Source of the DNA: Niallia circulans NBRC 13626
Lineage (GTDB): Bacteria > Bacillota > Bacilli > Bacillales > Cytobacillaceae
Length of the DNA: 64,000 nucleotides
Direction of reading: 5' to 3'
Assembly (NCBI RefSeq): GCF_001591585.1
Contig: NZ_BCVE01000001.1
Coordinates: 186,001-250,000 of the forward strand
Shown here: positions 38,806-48,086 of the stretch, one piece after another
Position numbering within the stretch: the stretch's first letter is position 1
How the letters are laid out: each line of letters begins with the position of its first letter
Notes under the pieces: model-generated
The model's database searches: none
Told to the model about the DNA's origin: nothing
The model's input: only the letters and a program-made list of their open reading frames with translations
Translations under genes and position numbers: made by a program

Positions 38806-38827
38806 GAACCACTATTACGAGTGGTTG
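38806..38827 (-). terminator. Terminator stem-loop left of the miniature element
   Basis: AACCACT-ATTACG-AGTGGTT, followed on the minus strand by CTTTTTTATG. It probably ends the sspH transcript. A degenerate second copy (GAACCTCTATCCTCGTGGTTG, 38974-38994) flanks the other side of the inserted element. Confidence 0.75.
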
Positions 38828-38973
38828 CAGAATGAGGTCAAATTCCTTAAAAATTTGAGGATATGCCTATGAACTTTTTTGTGACCGCTTCTAATAGGGA
38901 TGTTGATTTCCGCTACAAATGTTAAAAAGGGTTCAGAATGAAAACATTCTGATCCCCTTTTGTCGACAAACTG
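38828..38973. mobile_element. 146-bp miniature element derived from an IS1182-type insertion sequence
   Basis: The left ~95 bases match the right end of the IS relic at 49.2-49.7 kb (shared GCCTATG, CTTTTTTGTG, CTTCTAATAGGG, TTGATTTC; about 80 percent by eye). The right ~50 bases match its left end almost exactly, including the hairpin TTCAGAATG-AAAA-CATTCTGA and the tip TTTTGTCGACAAACTG. The transposase interior is gone. Both sides carry a copy of the same 21-22 base stem-loop, consistent with a target duplication. Confidence 0.75.
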
Positions 38974-39008
38974 GAACCTCTATCCTCGTGGTTGTCTTAA
39001 GAAGGATT

Positions 39009-39188
39009 TTAAGCTTCTTCTAGGCTTGCAATGTCAACTTCTGTTTGTTCTTGACTTCCGCCTACAAGATGAACAATTGCGGTTGCATCTTTTTCTTTAA
39101 TATCTTCCAGCCAAACAGAAGCACCGTTATACTTTACTTCTATTTCTGCTGATGAGGAAAGTATTTGCTTTGCTCTGTTAATATCCAT
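39009..39188 (-). CDS. sspH: Small acid-soluble spore protein, H type
   Basis: 59 residues from the second of two tandem ATGs, which is better spaced from AGGTGG. MDINRAKQILSSSAEIEVKYNGASVWLEDI is the family N-terminus, and the rest is acidic. A minor spore-core protein made in the forespore. Its downstream terminator is where the miniature element inserted. Confidence 0.88.
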   Translation of the reverse strand: MDINRAKQILSSSAEIEVKYNGASVWLEDIKEKDATAIVHLVGGSQEQTEVDIASLEEA

Positions 39189-39330
39189 CATTCCACCTAC
39201 TTTCTATATAAAGAAATGTTAAGTTCCCCATAGGGTTCCTTTTTTAAAATAGATCCTTTTTCATTATGTGAAAGTAGGCGGAAATCTATTCTCTCCATTT
39301 TTTTGCCTTGCTTGAAAACTATTTAAAGCT

Positions 39331-41424
39331 CTATTTAAGATGTTTTTCAATCACAATAAAACAGGTGCTGTCAGGAAGTTTAACCACGTTTTGAGACGAA
39401 TCCATCAATTTTACTTTCGGTAATAGATGCTCTGCATAGCCATCTTGTAAATAATGGTCAAACAATAGCACTTTCCCCTTATTGCCAATCACCTTTTGAA
39501 TAACATCTTTATATTCAGCAGGGGTAAAGTACCCGAACTGCTCTTGTACTTCATGCGGATAGGCCTCTTCTCCCCATGTATAAGTATATAGAAATTCCAT
39601 CGCATCATTTATCGGCAATTGAACAGTGCTTTCGTTAATTTGCTCAAACTCGATCTGTCTGCCTTTAAAATCATTTACATAGCGTTTAAAAAAATCCAAG
39701 CCATTTGGCAGCTTAAATTCAATTTGTCTCCATTCTTCTTTCGGCTCGGTCATGATACCATCTCTAATAATGATTCTGCCACCTGGTTTAAGGACTTCAA
39801 ATGCACTTGTCAAGCTATCCAAAATAACCTCTGGATTAAATTTCATCCCTTTATACGGAATATAAGAATACATCTCATGAAGAATCGAAGAAAATATAAT
39901 GGTATCCATGCTATTCACCGCAAAAGTTTCTTTTAATTGCAGAGCATCTGCCTGTTTAACAAGCCATGTTTTCTTTTCTCTTATCTTCCTTTTTTCTAAT
40001 GCCTCGATAACATTGGTAGAAATATCAATGCCGATAACAGTTGCATCGGGGTGGCAATCCGATAGAATATCTAACATAATTCCACCGCCTGCCCCTATAT
40101 CCAGCAGCTTATTTCCTATTGCATAGTCAGCAATCATCTTTTTATGGTCTTCAGCATTATTCATATCAGCAAGATAGTTTTGTTCATTCTGCATTCGATC
40201 AAAGCCATCCTTTCGAAAACCAAAAAAATCATATAAAAGAATGATTGCCCGTTCATAAAGGGGTGATTTTTCTGCTTCCTGACAAAATTCAATTAATTTC
40301 TCCCCAGCCTTTGAATAAACAAATGTTACGCTAATATTTTCATTTAAAGAGTCAAGCGGAATAATCACTAATTCGACATGTTCATTTGCGCACTCTGTGC
40401 CGGCAATTAAATCATCAATCGTTTGTTCTTTCAAAAATGCCTCAATGATTCTCTTTTTGTATAAGTTAATTGTCTTTTTACCTTTATAGTCATAATAGAT
40501 GTCTTTCATAAACGGTTCAAAGCTGATTTGCTTTATCGTTAATGGATCGACTTTTTGATAGATTAATAGGAAGATTTTCAAAAATTCTTCCAAGGAGAAA
40601 TCATGCAGAGCAGACTCCACATACCACATATCCGTTTTATGAAAAAATAATTGAAGCAATTCAATTCTTTTCGATTCTTTTAAAAAACGACTATACTCTT
40701 CATCAAAATTTTCTCCGTTTTGGATAGCGGCTTTTCTCAGCCTCTTAATTCTTTCCTCTAATGGTAACTCTTGCTCCCTTTTCCCTTCCAAAATAGAGCT
40801 AATAACTTCTTTAACTTCCTCTTGAACTTCCTTCCATATTTGCGGTGAAACAGCTTCGATGATACATTGATTCAAGACATATAATAAACGGTACCTATCC
40901 TTTTTATCTACTACGAAGTTTTTATTCATAGATAAAATTAATGGTTCTAATTGACAATAGCGAACTTCTCCTCTTATAAATTGACCAATTAATCCATGTG
41001 TATAAATAAGTGTAAAAATAAGCTCTTCTAAAACCAACCTGCGTTCTCTATTTGCTGTCTTTCTTATTTCTTCTGCATATATTTGCGCAGAACCAATATT
41101 ATGAATGCCTAATTGAAATCCCCGTTCTCTCCAATATTTACGCTGAGAAGGAGAGCCGCATTTTGCTACATCGCTCCATATTAAAACCTGTTCAATTATT
41201 TGTTTTTCAGCATTATTTAAACTTGTACAATTATCTAAGATTAATAGAGTCTTTTCCACATAGGACAAAACTGGATTGCTTTCTATTCCTTCTAACGAAG
41301 GAACTTGTTCTAAGTTTACATTCTTTTCTTTTGTTATATAAAGATATTGCAGCCATTTCTGTTGTCGCAATACCTCTTTATTTCCTTGTCTCACTTCTTG
41401 AATTGCCTGTAGAGAGGCCAGCAT
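39331..41424 (-). CDS. Large SAM-dependent methyltransferase with uncharacterised N-terminal region
   Basis: 697 residues. The first ~420 are mostly helical, without a motif I recognise. The class-I methyltransferase core begins near residue 440 (NKLLDIGAGGGIMLDIL, then TVIGIDISTNVIEAL, DTIIFSSILHEMYSYIP, FEVLKPGGRIIIRDG). It lies two genes upstream of hen1-pnkp on the same strand, separated by sspH and the miniature element. Partnership in RNA modification or repair is inference. Good AGGAGGGAAATG start. Confidence 0.75.
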   Translation of the reverse strand: MLASLQAIQEVRQGNKEVLRQQKWLQYLYITKEKNVNLEQVPSLEGIESNPVLSYVEKTLLILDNCTSLNNAEKQIIEQVLIWSDVAKCGSPSQRKYWRERGFQLGIHNIGSAQIYAEEIRKTANRERRLVLEELIFTLIYTHGLIGQFIRGEVRYCQLEPLILSMNKNFVVDKKDRYRLLYVLNQCIIEAVSPQIWKEVQEEVKEVISSILEGKREQELPLEERIKRLRKAAIQNGENFDEEYSRFLKESKRIELLQLFFHKTDMWYVESALHDFSLEEFLKIFLLIYQKVDPLTIKQISFEPFMKDIYYDYKGKKTINLYKKRIIEAFLKEQTIDDLIAGTECANEHVELVIIPLDSLNENISVTFVYSKAGEKLIEFCQEAEKSPLYERAIILLYDFFGFRKDGFDRMQNEQNYLADMNNAEDHKKMIADYAIGNKLLDIGAGGGIMLDILSDCHPDATVIGIDISTNVIEALEKRKIREKKTWLVKQADALQLKETFAVNSMDTIIFSSILHEMYSYIPYKGMKFNPEVILDSLTSAFEVLKPGGRIIIRDGIMTEPKEEWRQIEFKLPNGLDFFKRYVNDFKGRQIEFEQINESTVQLPINDAMEFLYTYTWGEEAYPHEVQEQFGYFTPAEYKDVIQKVIGNKGKVLLFDHYLQDGYAEHLLPKVKLMDSSQNVVKLPDSTCFIVIEKHLK

Positions 41425-41483
41425 TTCATTTCCCTCCTGACGAAAATGATGTATACAATGTTATCACCGGACTTAAGTTAATT

Positions 41484-42329
41484 CTAAACAGTCTTATTAT
41501 CATTTACAAAGCTTAATACTGTCTCTTTAAACGCATCTTGATTCTCTATGTATGGATGATGCCCGCCATTAATATAGTGAACGACCGCATCTTTACATGG
41601 AAAAGTTAAATGATGGTTTGGTCCAACAGCGTGATCAGATGTACCAGCTATAATTAAAGTCGTTTTTTTTATTTCTTTCATAAGTTCTGTAAAATCGTGA
41701 TAATATTCTTTTAAGGAGAAAACCTTCTTTTGGAAATAGGGGTCAGTTCTTAATTCCTTATCTATCCTATCTACTTCTTTTTTCTTGTCTATATCGGTAT
41801 ATTGAAAATGATCGTAACTTCCGTTCTCGATTAATTTAAAAAGAATCGAATAGAATAATTCTATATAATCCTCCTGTGGGTCAGACGGGAAGATATTTCG
41901 TTGTTCTTGTAAAATTTCAAGTCCTCTATTTATTTGATACTCAAACGATTCATACATATTCAGTGTTACATTGACTAATATTAGCCCAATGGTATGTTCC
42001 GGAAATCGAGCAGCATAGTTAACTGCAAGAATGCCGCCAAAGGAATGCCCCATAATATACCATTTATTAATTCCTAGCGAAATTCTTAATTCTTCTAAAT
42101 CCATGATTAATCTATTTAATGAATAATCCTGAGATAGGCAATGTTCAGATCGGCCGCATCCCCGCTAATCTAAATATATCATTTGCAAATCTTTTTCTAA
42201 AAGCCCATGGGCAAATAGCTGGAAAGGTTTGCTCCAATATCCTGGACCTCCATGCAGATAAAGGCATGGATCTCCGTTTCCACTCATTTCATAATATACT
42301 TGTAAGCCATCACTTGTTTTTACATACAT
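41484..42329 (-). pseudogene. Alpha/beta hydrolase (proline-iminopeptidase-like) with in-frame amber stop
   Basis: The full frame of 282 codons reads MYVKTSDGLQVYYEMSG, LYLHGGPGY, MIYLD-stop-RGCGRSEH, nucleophile elbow GHSFGG, and ends with GGHHPYIENQDAF. Codon 55 is TAG (42165-42167) where the family has Gln in LDQRGCGRS, so one C-to-T change (CAG to TAG) accounts for it. The remainder is undamaged. A shorter product could start at the internal ATG at 42104 but would lack the first strands and oxyanion loop. Confidence 0.88.
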
Positions 42330-42435
42330 GATTGTCTTCTCCTTTTACAGCAAATTACCTTATGAAGTCTCAATAAAAAGGTGCTAACAAATTAAAACAT
42401 AGACCTTTATACCATTTAGTTTCATGATGCTTGCT

Positions 42436-43339
42436 TCAATGATTTTTCCTTAATAAAAATTCCGTTACCATTTTACTAAACCATTCTGGACTTTCATTAT
42501 GAGGCGTATGCCCACACTGCTCTATTATTTGAATTTCTCCTTGTCGAACATTCTTATCAAAAAAATCTATTTGCTTTTCACAGGTTACTGGATCATATTC
42601 ACCTACTATTTAAAAGACTTGGTACTTGTATCTTCTTTAATAGTGGTAAAACAGATTCGAAGATCTTGCCTTCATTCCTTAATCTTGCAAAATGGATTTC
42701 AGACTTATCATAAAAACGATCCCATTGTTCGTCTGTATAAATACTTGTTTCTAGATTAATAGAATGCAAACTATATATTTCCATTCGTTTTTCTTGCAAA
42801 TAAGAGCTTAGCTGCAAATAGCCTTCTACCAATTCTTTTGGTGACACAGCTTTAGCAATTAAACGATTGACTTTCTTCTGTAATGGCATCATATTATATC
42901 TTGCAAATAAGCTAGCCGTTCTTTTTAATAAGGATTTTGCTGTTAATTCGAAATCAAATGTAGGACACTCAAAAATTAACTTTTCGATAGCATATGGATA
43001 GCGATTTGCATATAGGACGGCTAAATATCCACCGAAAGAATGCCCTATAATCGACCATTTAGAAATACCTAGTTGGACACGTAGTTCTTCACAATCTTCT
43101 ATTAAATGGTTTATTCCAAAAGACTCCTTCTTAAAAATTTCTTCAGAGCGACATACTCCTCTCTGATCTATAACAACTAAACGAAAAAAATTGTTTAGAC
43201 GATGTGTTTGATTCATGGAAAAGTCAAAACACCCTTCACCTGGGCCGCCATGCAAATATAGAATAGCTTTTCCTGTGATTTTCCCATGCGTCTCCACATA
43301 TAATTCTTTACTATTAATGTTCAAGTAGTTTACTGCCAT
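42436..43339 (-). pseudogene. Alpha/beta hydrolase with 3'-terminal frameshift
   Basis: Intact from ATG through LYLHGGPGEG, VIDQRGVCRSE and GHSFGGYLAVLYA to KKIQVPSLL. There an extra A (near 42608-42613) diverts the frame to a stop. In the other frame the protein continues IVGEYDPVTCEKQIDFF, GHTPHNESPEWF to a natural end. The lost part carries the acid and catalytic His. It is related to the neighbouring broken hydrolase; both lie on the minus strand about 100 bases apart. Confidence 0.88.
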
Positions 43340-43466
43340 CGATTTTCATCCTCCCTTTTTCCATTCTTCTTATGCCTATTGAAAAGGGAGGAGCTCGTGG
43401 AAATGGCCATAACCTTGAACGTTAATGGAAGCCTTCAATTAAATACATAAATATTCCTCCTACTCC

Positions 43467-44165
43467 TTATATTTTGTTTGTACAGGAAAAAGGATTTATC
43501 ACTTCCCAGCCAATTCCTTCAAAAAACTTTCTTAACAGCCACAAATGGTCACTGCCAATAAGAAGCAAAATACAATCTTGATCATTATCCTTTGTAATCT
43601 CTAGCACATTATTAAATATATACAATTCTCTTTTCATCCATTTATCTAGAAATGGAATACCAATTTTTACACCCTGTTTATTTTCAACTAAGACAAAAGA
43701 TAAATAAAGATCCTCAAGTCTATGTATATATGCGTTCTCATTCAATCGGCGAAATGCCTCTATTAATGAACTTGTTGCAGACAATACGGGACTAGCTTTA
43801 TTTAAACTTTCCATTTTTTCAGATATTTCTAGATAATTTTCCTTTATTTCATTAAATAGGTTTTGAACATCTTCTTGCCCTAATTCCCCTTCCCAATTTA
43901 CCCCATATACCTTATCATGGTGTAATTTATTCGCTAATCTAAAACCAATTTGTTCAATCTCATCTGTAGAATATTGATTACTTTCTAGATGAAATTTTTC
44001 AATAAGAAGCTGCTCATCTTTTTTATCCCATTCTAAGGCGATTTTGGAAGGTCTCCATTCTGCTAATAATTGAACTAATTCTTCGATCTCTTCGTTTTTC
44101 CTTTTTATCATATCAGCATTTTCCGCAAAATGAAAAGTGCCTACTAATATTATCTTCTTCCTCAC
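43467..44165 (-). CDS. DUF5694 domain-containing protein (TraB/TIKI-like fold)
   Basis: 232 residues. The N-terminal motif ILVGTFHFAENADM and the core IALEWDKKDEQLL, followed by YGVNWEGELGQED, match the DUF5694 family, distantly related to TraB/GumN metalloproteases. The near C-terminal LLLIGSDHLWLLRKFFEG is also characteristic. The activity is not established. It is intact, unlike both flanking genes. Confidence 0.75.
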   Translation of the reverse strand: MRKKIILVGTFHFAENADMIKRKNEEIEELVQLLAEWRPSKIALEWDKKDEQLLIEKFHLESNQYSTDEIEQIGFRLANKLHHDKVYGVNWEGELGQEDVQNLFNEIKENYLEISEKMESLNKASPVLSATSSLIEAFRRLNENAYIHRLEDLYLSFVLVENKQGVKIGIPFLDKWMKRELYIFNNVLEITKDNDQDCILLLIGSDHLWLLRKFFEGIGWEVINPFSCTNKI

Positions 44166-44202
44166 ATACTCACCACCATCGCTAAAAATAATTTATCGTT
44201 AA

Positions 44203-44641
44203 TTATTGCTTTTGCCTCTTTTTTGAAATTCTATTTTCTAATTCTATTAAAAATAATTCAGCGTTCTGCGGCGATATTTTTACACTGCCAAGGCTTGCTG
44301 TCATGTAAAATATTTCGATTGCTGGTTCGCATGTTAAGTCGAAAACCAGTAAATATATCATTCGTCTTAGCAACTTTAGTAATATTTTCATAGCGGATTT
44401 TACTGGGAAAAGGCCCCCCTTTTACTAGTAAATACTCATCAGTAAACACATACTTATTCCCAAATGTAATCCATGCAAAAAAAGAAGTACATAAGATAAA
44501 AATGGTGCTCATAATAATACTAGGCAATATGGTTCGTTCCTTCTCTATAAACAATGGACCTAACGTAACAAGCCCCATACTAAAAATAACGACTAACAAC
44601 ATGATAATAAAGAAGCGATCTACTTTCGAACGGAAAATCAT
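44203..44641 (-). pseudogene. Membrane-anchored PH-domain protein with frameshift
   Basis: MIFRSKVDRFFIIMLLVVIF, two N-terminal helices, then YVFTDEYLLVKGGPFPSKIRYENITKVAKTND. At 44334-44337 an extra A shifts the frame. The true continuation (TCEPAIEIFY, then GSVKISPQNAELFLIELENRIS) lies in the next frame. Together they form a YyaB-like bacterial PH (bPH) protein of about 145 residues. The same kind of single-base lesion is seen in the nearby hydrolase. Confidence 0.8.
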
Positions 44642-44722
44642 GTTTTTCCCCACTCCTCTTACCATACGTATAAGGATAATAGTAAGTTTCAGTCAATTGT
44701 CTTTTCTTTTATGTAAGCACGT

Positions 44723-44770
44723 TGAAATAAAATTTCATTTTATTATTTGTTATTAATTATTGAAATTTCA
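44723..44770 (+). promoter_or_regulatory. Paired MurR-type operators upstream of murQ
   Basis: TGAAAT-AAA-ATTTCA (44723-44737) and TGAAATTTCA (44761-44770) are palindromes with the same half-site. The second overlaps the -35 element. RpiR/SIS-type regulators of MurNAc operons bind this kind of A/T-rich dyad, and murR is the second gene of the operon. Confidence 0.65.
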
Positions 44771-44788
44771 TTTTAGTTTTATTATAAT
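44760..44788 (+). promoter_or_regulatory. murQ operon promoter
   Basis: TTGAAA (44760-44765), 17-base spacer, perfect TATAAT (44783-44788); predicted start near 44795. Confidence 0.82.
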
Positions 44789-44796
44789 CATCTCAA

Positions 44797-44810
44797 GGAA
44801 ATCGCTTTCA
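44797..44810 (+). promoter_or_regulatory. cre site at the murQ transcription start
   Basis: GGAAATCGCTTTCA fits the CcpA consensus TGWAANCGNTNWCA at 13 of 14 positions (only the first base differs). It covers about +2 to +15, a roadblock position for catabolite repression. Confidence 0.7.
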
Positions 44811-44843
44811 AATCTAAACAAACTTGGAGAAGGAGTATTTACA

Positions 44844-45743
44844 ATGGAAGAAAAGCTTGAGCTATTAACAACAGAATCTCGAAATGAGCAAACAATGCAA
44901 ATCGATACGGCTGAACCAATGGAAATATTGCGGTTAATGAATGAACAAGATCAACTAGTGGCTCTTGCAGTCAAGGAAGTCTTATCTGATATAGAGGTAG
45001 CCGTCCAATACGTTTTTGAATCCTTCCAAAAAGGCGGTCGCCTTATTTATGTGGGCGCAGGAACGAGTGGAAGATTAGGTGTTCTCGATGCTGTAGAATG
45101 TCCACCAACATTTGGTACAGATCCCGAAATGGTGCAAGGACTGATCGCTGGTGGAGAAACAGCCTTTTTTAAAGCGGTCGAAGGATCAGAAGATCAGCCA
45201 GATCTTGGTATCAAAGATTTAAAAGCTATAAGTCTTTCAAAAAATGATACGGTGATTGGTATTGCCGCCAGTGGAAGGACTCCTTATGTTATCGGAGCAT
45301 TGCAGTATGCAAGAGCAGTTGGAGCAAAAACAATTGCCTTATCCTGTAATAAAAATGCAGCCATCAGTAAAGAAGCAGAGCAAGCAATCGAAGTGATTGT
45401 CGGTCCTGAGGTGCTTACCGGTTCAACCCGGTTAAAATCAGGCACTGCACACAAAATGATTTTAAATATGATCTCCACTTCCTCCATGATATTGCTAGGA
45501 AAAGCATACGAAAACTTAATGGTAGATGTTCATGTAAGCAATGAAAAGCTTAAGGAACGAGCAATCGCTATTATTTGCAAAATTGCAGATGTCTCCTATG
45601 AACAAGCATTAGAAACATTGGAAGAGGCAAACTTACAAGTCAAAACAGCAATCGTCATGTTAAAAACAAATTCAAGCAAGCAAGAAGCAGAGCAGCTTTT
45701 AGCAAATGCTAATGGTTATGTAAAAAAAGCAATTCAAAAGTAA
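44844..45743 (+). CDS. murQ: N-acetylmuramic acid 6-phosphate etherase
   Basis: Cleaves the lactyl ether of MurNAc-6-P to GlcNAc-6-P and lactate. 299 residues from the ATG behind GGAGAAGGAG. SIS fold with [28 protein letters not shown], the catalytic Glu region [22 protein letters not shown], and [13 protein letters not shown]. First gene of murQ-murR-murP-mupG. Confidence 0.97.
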   Translation: MEEKLELLTTESRNEQTMQIDTAEPMEILRLMNEQDQLVALAVKEVLSDIEVAVQYVFESFQKGGRLIYVGAGTSGRLGVLDAVECPPTFGTDPEMVQGLIAGGETAFFKAVEGSEDQPDLGIKDLKAISLSKNDTVIGIAASGRTPYVIGALQYARAVGAKTIALSCNKNAAISKEAEQAIEVIVGPEVLTGSTRLKSGTAHKMILNMISTSSMILLGKAYENLMVDVHVSNEKLKERAIAIICKIADVSYEQALETLEEANLQVKTAIVMLKTNSSKQEAEQLLANANGYVKKAIQK

Positions 45744-45764
45744 TCTGAAAAGGTGGTTTAGAAT

Positions 45765-46619
45765 GTGGTAGCAGGTGGTTTAAAAATTATTCAAAGCATG
45801 TTGGAGCAGCTCCCCGCTTCCGAGCGAAAGATTGCTGCGTTTATACTAGAAAATCCAAATATGCTCTTAAACAGTACCGTTCATGAAATCGGCGCACATG
45901 CAGGTACAAGCGGAGCCGCAGTTATTCGACTCTGTAAATCCTTAGGCTTAAATGGCTTTCAAGATTTAAAAGTTAGAATTGCTGGCGATTTAGTGAAGCC
46001 CCTTGAACAAGGATATCGCGATATTGAACCTGATGAATCCTTCTACTCTATTGTTCAAAAAACAACTAGTAACAGCATTCAGAGTATCCGTGATTCTGAA
46101 GAAATAATTAATTATGAAGAATTGGAGCGCGCTGTCCACACTATATCTGCTGCAAAAAATGTTCATTTTTTTGGGATTGGCGCTTCCAATATTATCGCTA
46201 AAGATGCTCAGCAAAAGCTTCTGCGAATTCATAAAAACGCTACTGCCTTTACTGATATACATCTTGTCGCTACATTAATCGGAAATGCTGGCAAGGATGA
46301 TATTGTTTTTGGAATCTCCCATTCAGGCGAAACTCCTGAAGTAATTAAAGTCATGTCACTTGCCAAAAAACATGGTGTAAAAACAATCAGTCTAACAAAA
46401 TACGGTCAATCCTCTGTTGCTTCATTATCAGATATTAAGCTGTTTACTTCCTATTCAGCGGAAGCTCCCTTTCGAAGTGCAGCCACATCGTCACGCCTAG
46501 CTCAGCTATATATCATGGATATTTTGTTTCTTTCAATGGCAACAGCTCAATATGAGGACACTATTACCTCTATTGATAAAACAAGAGAAGCTATTCAATT
46601 TATTAAAGAAGGAAAGTAG
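45765..46619 (+). CDS. murR: RpiR-family regulator of the MurNAc operon
   Basis: 284 residues from GTG behind AAAGGTGG. N-terminal HTH_6 domain (ASERKIAAFILENP, AGTSGAAVIRLCKSLGLNGFQDLK) and C-terminal SIS domain (VHFFGIGASNIIAKDAQQKL, GISHSGETPEVIKVMSLAK). Probably senses MurNAc-6-P and represses through the palindromes upstream of murQ. Starts 21 bases after murQ. Confidence 0.93.
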   Translation: MVAGGLKIIQSMLEQLPASERKIAAFILENPNMLLNSTVHEIGAHAGTSGAAVIRLCKSLGLNGFQDLKVRIAGDLVKPLEQGYRDIEPDESFYSIVQKTTSNSIQSIRDSEEIINYEELERAVHTISAAKNVHFFGIGASNIIAKDAQQKLLRIHKNATAFTDIHLVATLIGNAGKDDIVFGISHSGETPEVIKVMSLAKKHGVKTISLTKYGQSSVASLSDIKLFTSYSAEAPFRSAATSSRLAQLYIMDILFLSMATAQYEDTITSIDKTREAIQFIKEGK

Positions 46620-46721
46620 CATTCGCTTAAATGTGTCTTCCCTATCTAGAAACAACATGGTGCCTGGACACATTTGATGGGAGTGCAAAAATAAATAATA
46701 GTGGAGAGAAGGGAATTTAAG

Positions 46722-48086
46722 ATGGCTGGTGAAAACAACAAAATTTTAGCAGAAAAGATTCTCAAACAATTAGGTGGTCCTGAAAATATTGTTAGCTACA
46801 CACATTGTATGACAAGACTTCGTGTCACACCGAAGGATTCTTCCTTAATCAATAAAGAAGAATTAAAAAAAGTGGATGGAGTATTAGGAGTTGTAGTAGA
46901 AGAAACACTGCAAATTATTCTTGGCCCTGGAAAAGTAAATAAAGTTACAGAAGCCTTTAGTAGATTAATCGATGATGCTGGCGGGATTAATTTAAAAGAA
47001 AAGGCAGCAAACAAAAAAGCTGAGATTAACAAAAAGAATGCAACACCTTTCAAATTATTTTTGCGCAAAATTGCTAGTATCTTCATTCCTTTAATTCCTG
47101 CTCTTGTAGCTTCGGGATTGATAACAGGAATTACAAAAGCCATTGTCCAGGCCGGTGTGCTGGCAGAAGAATCACAACTTGCCATCATTTTATCTGTGAT
47201 TGGCAGTGGATTATTCGGATACCTCGGCATATTAGTCGGCTCAAATGCAGCAAAAGAGTTTGGCGGTTCGCCAGCGCTTGGAGCTATTGCCGGTATTTTG
47301 ATAATAAACCCCGCTGTTGCTGGCATTCATTTATTTGGCACAGATTTACTGCCTGGGCGAGGCGGATTAATTGGCGTGCTATTCGCAGCTATCTTTATCG
47401 CATTAGTTGAAAAACAAGTTCGTAAATATGTGCCAACCTCACTAGATCTTTTTATTACACCGACTGTCGCTTTATTGCTTACTGGTATTTTGACTTATCT
47501 TATATTTATGCCGCTTGGTGGTCTTATTTCCGATATTATTACAAAAGGATTAACCTCCTTACTGGATATTGGGGGCGTAGTTGCAGGATTTGTTCTTGGA
47601 GCAACCTTCCTTCCCCTTGTTGTCACTGGGTTACATCAAGGGTTAACACCAATTCATCTAGAGTTAATTAATACAATTGGTGATGATCCTCTTCTGCCAA
47701 TTCTTGCAATGGGTGGTGCTGCCCAAGTAGGTGCGGCGTTTGCGATTTACTTTAAAACAAAGAAAAAACGATTAAAAAGAGCTATTGCTGGTGGTCTTCC
47801 TGCAGGGATTCTTGGGATTGGAGAGCCATTGATATTCGGTGTTACCCTTCCGTTAGGGCGTCCCTTCTTAACGGCATGTTTGGGAGCTGGAGTCGGCGGA
47901 GCATTTCAGGCTGCATTCGGAGTTGCTACTGTAGCTGTCGGCGTATCTGGTATACCACTTGCATTCCTAGTTGTTACTGGTCAAGTGTTTCTATATTTAG
48001 CAGGGGTATTAATTGCTTATGCCGCTGGATTTGTTTTTACGTATTTATTTGGCTTCAAAGATGAAATGGCTGGTGAGTTTGAATGA
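46722..48086 (+). CDS. murP: PTS MurNAc-specific EIIBC
   Basis: Imports MurNAc with phosphorylation. 454 residues. EIIB has the phosphorylated Cys in IVSYTHCMTRLRVTP near residue 27; a ten-helix glucose-superfamily EIIC domain follows (ELINTIGDDPLLPILAMGGAAQVGAAFAI, GIGEPLIFGVTLPLGRPFL). No EIIA, so it must borrow one, as E. coli MurP does. Starts after GAGAAGGGAA and overlaps mupG by four bases. Confidence 0.94.
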   Translation: MAGENNKILAEKILKQLGGPENIVSYTHCMTRLRVTPKDSSLINKEELKKVDGVLGVVVEETLQIILGPGKVNKVTEAFSRLIDDAGGINLKEKAANKKAEINKKNATPFKLFLRKIASIFIPLIPALVASGLITGITKAIVQAGVLAEESQLAIILSVIGSGLFGYLGILVGSNAAKEFGGSPALGAIAGILIINPAVAGIHLFGTDLLPGRGGLIGVLFAAIFIALVEKQVRKYVPTSLDLFITPTVALLLTGILTYLIFMPLGGLISDIITKGLTSLLDIGGVVAGFVLGATFLPLVVTGLHQGLTPIHLELINTIGDDPLLPILAMGGAAQVGAAFAIYFKTKKKRLKRAIAGGLPAGILGIGEPLIFGVTLPLGRPFLTACLGAGVGGAFQAAFGVATVAVGVSGIPLAFLVVTGQVFLYLAGVLIAYAAGFVFTYLFGFKDEMAGEFE

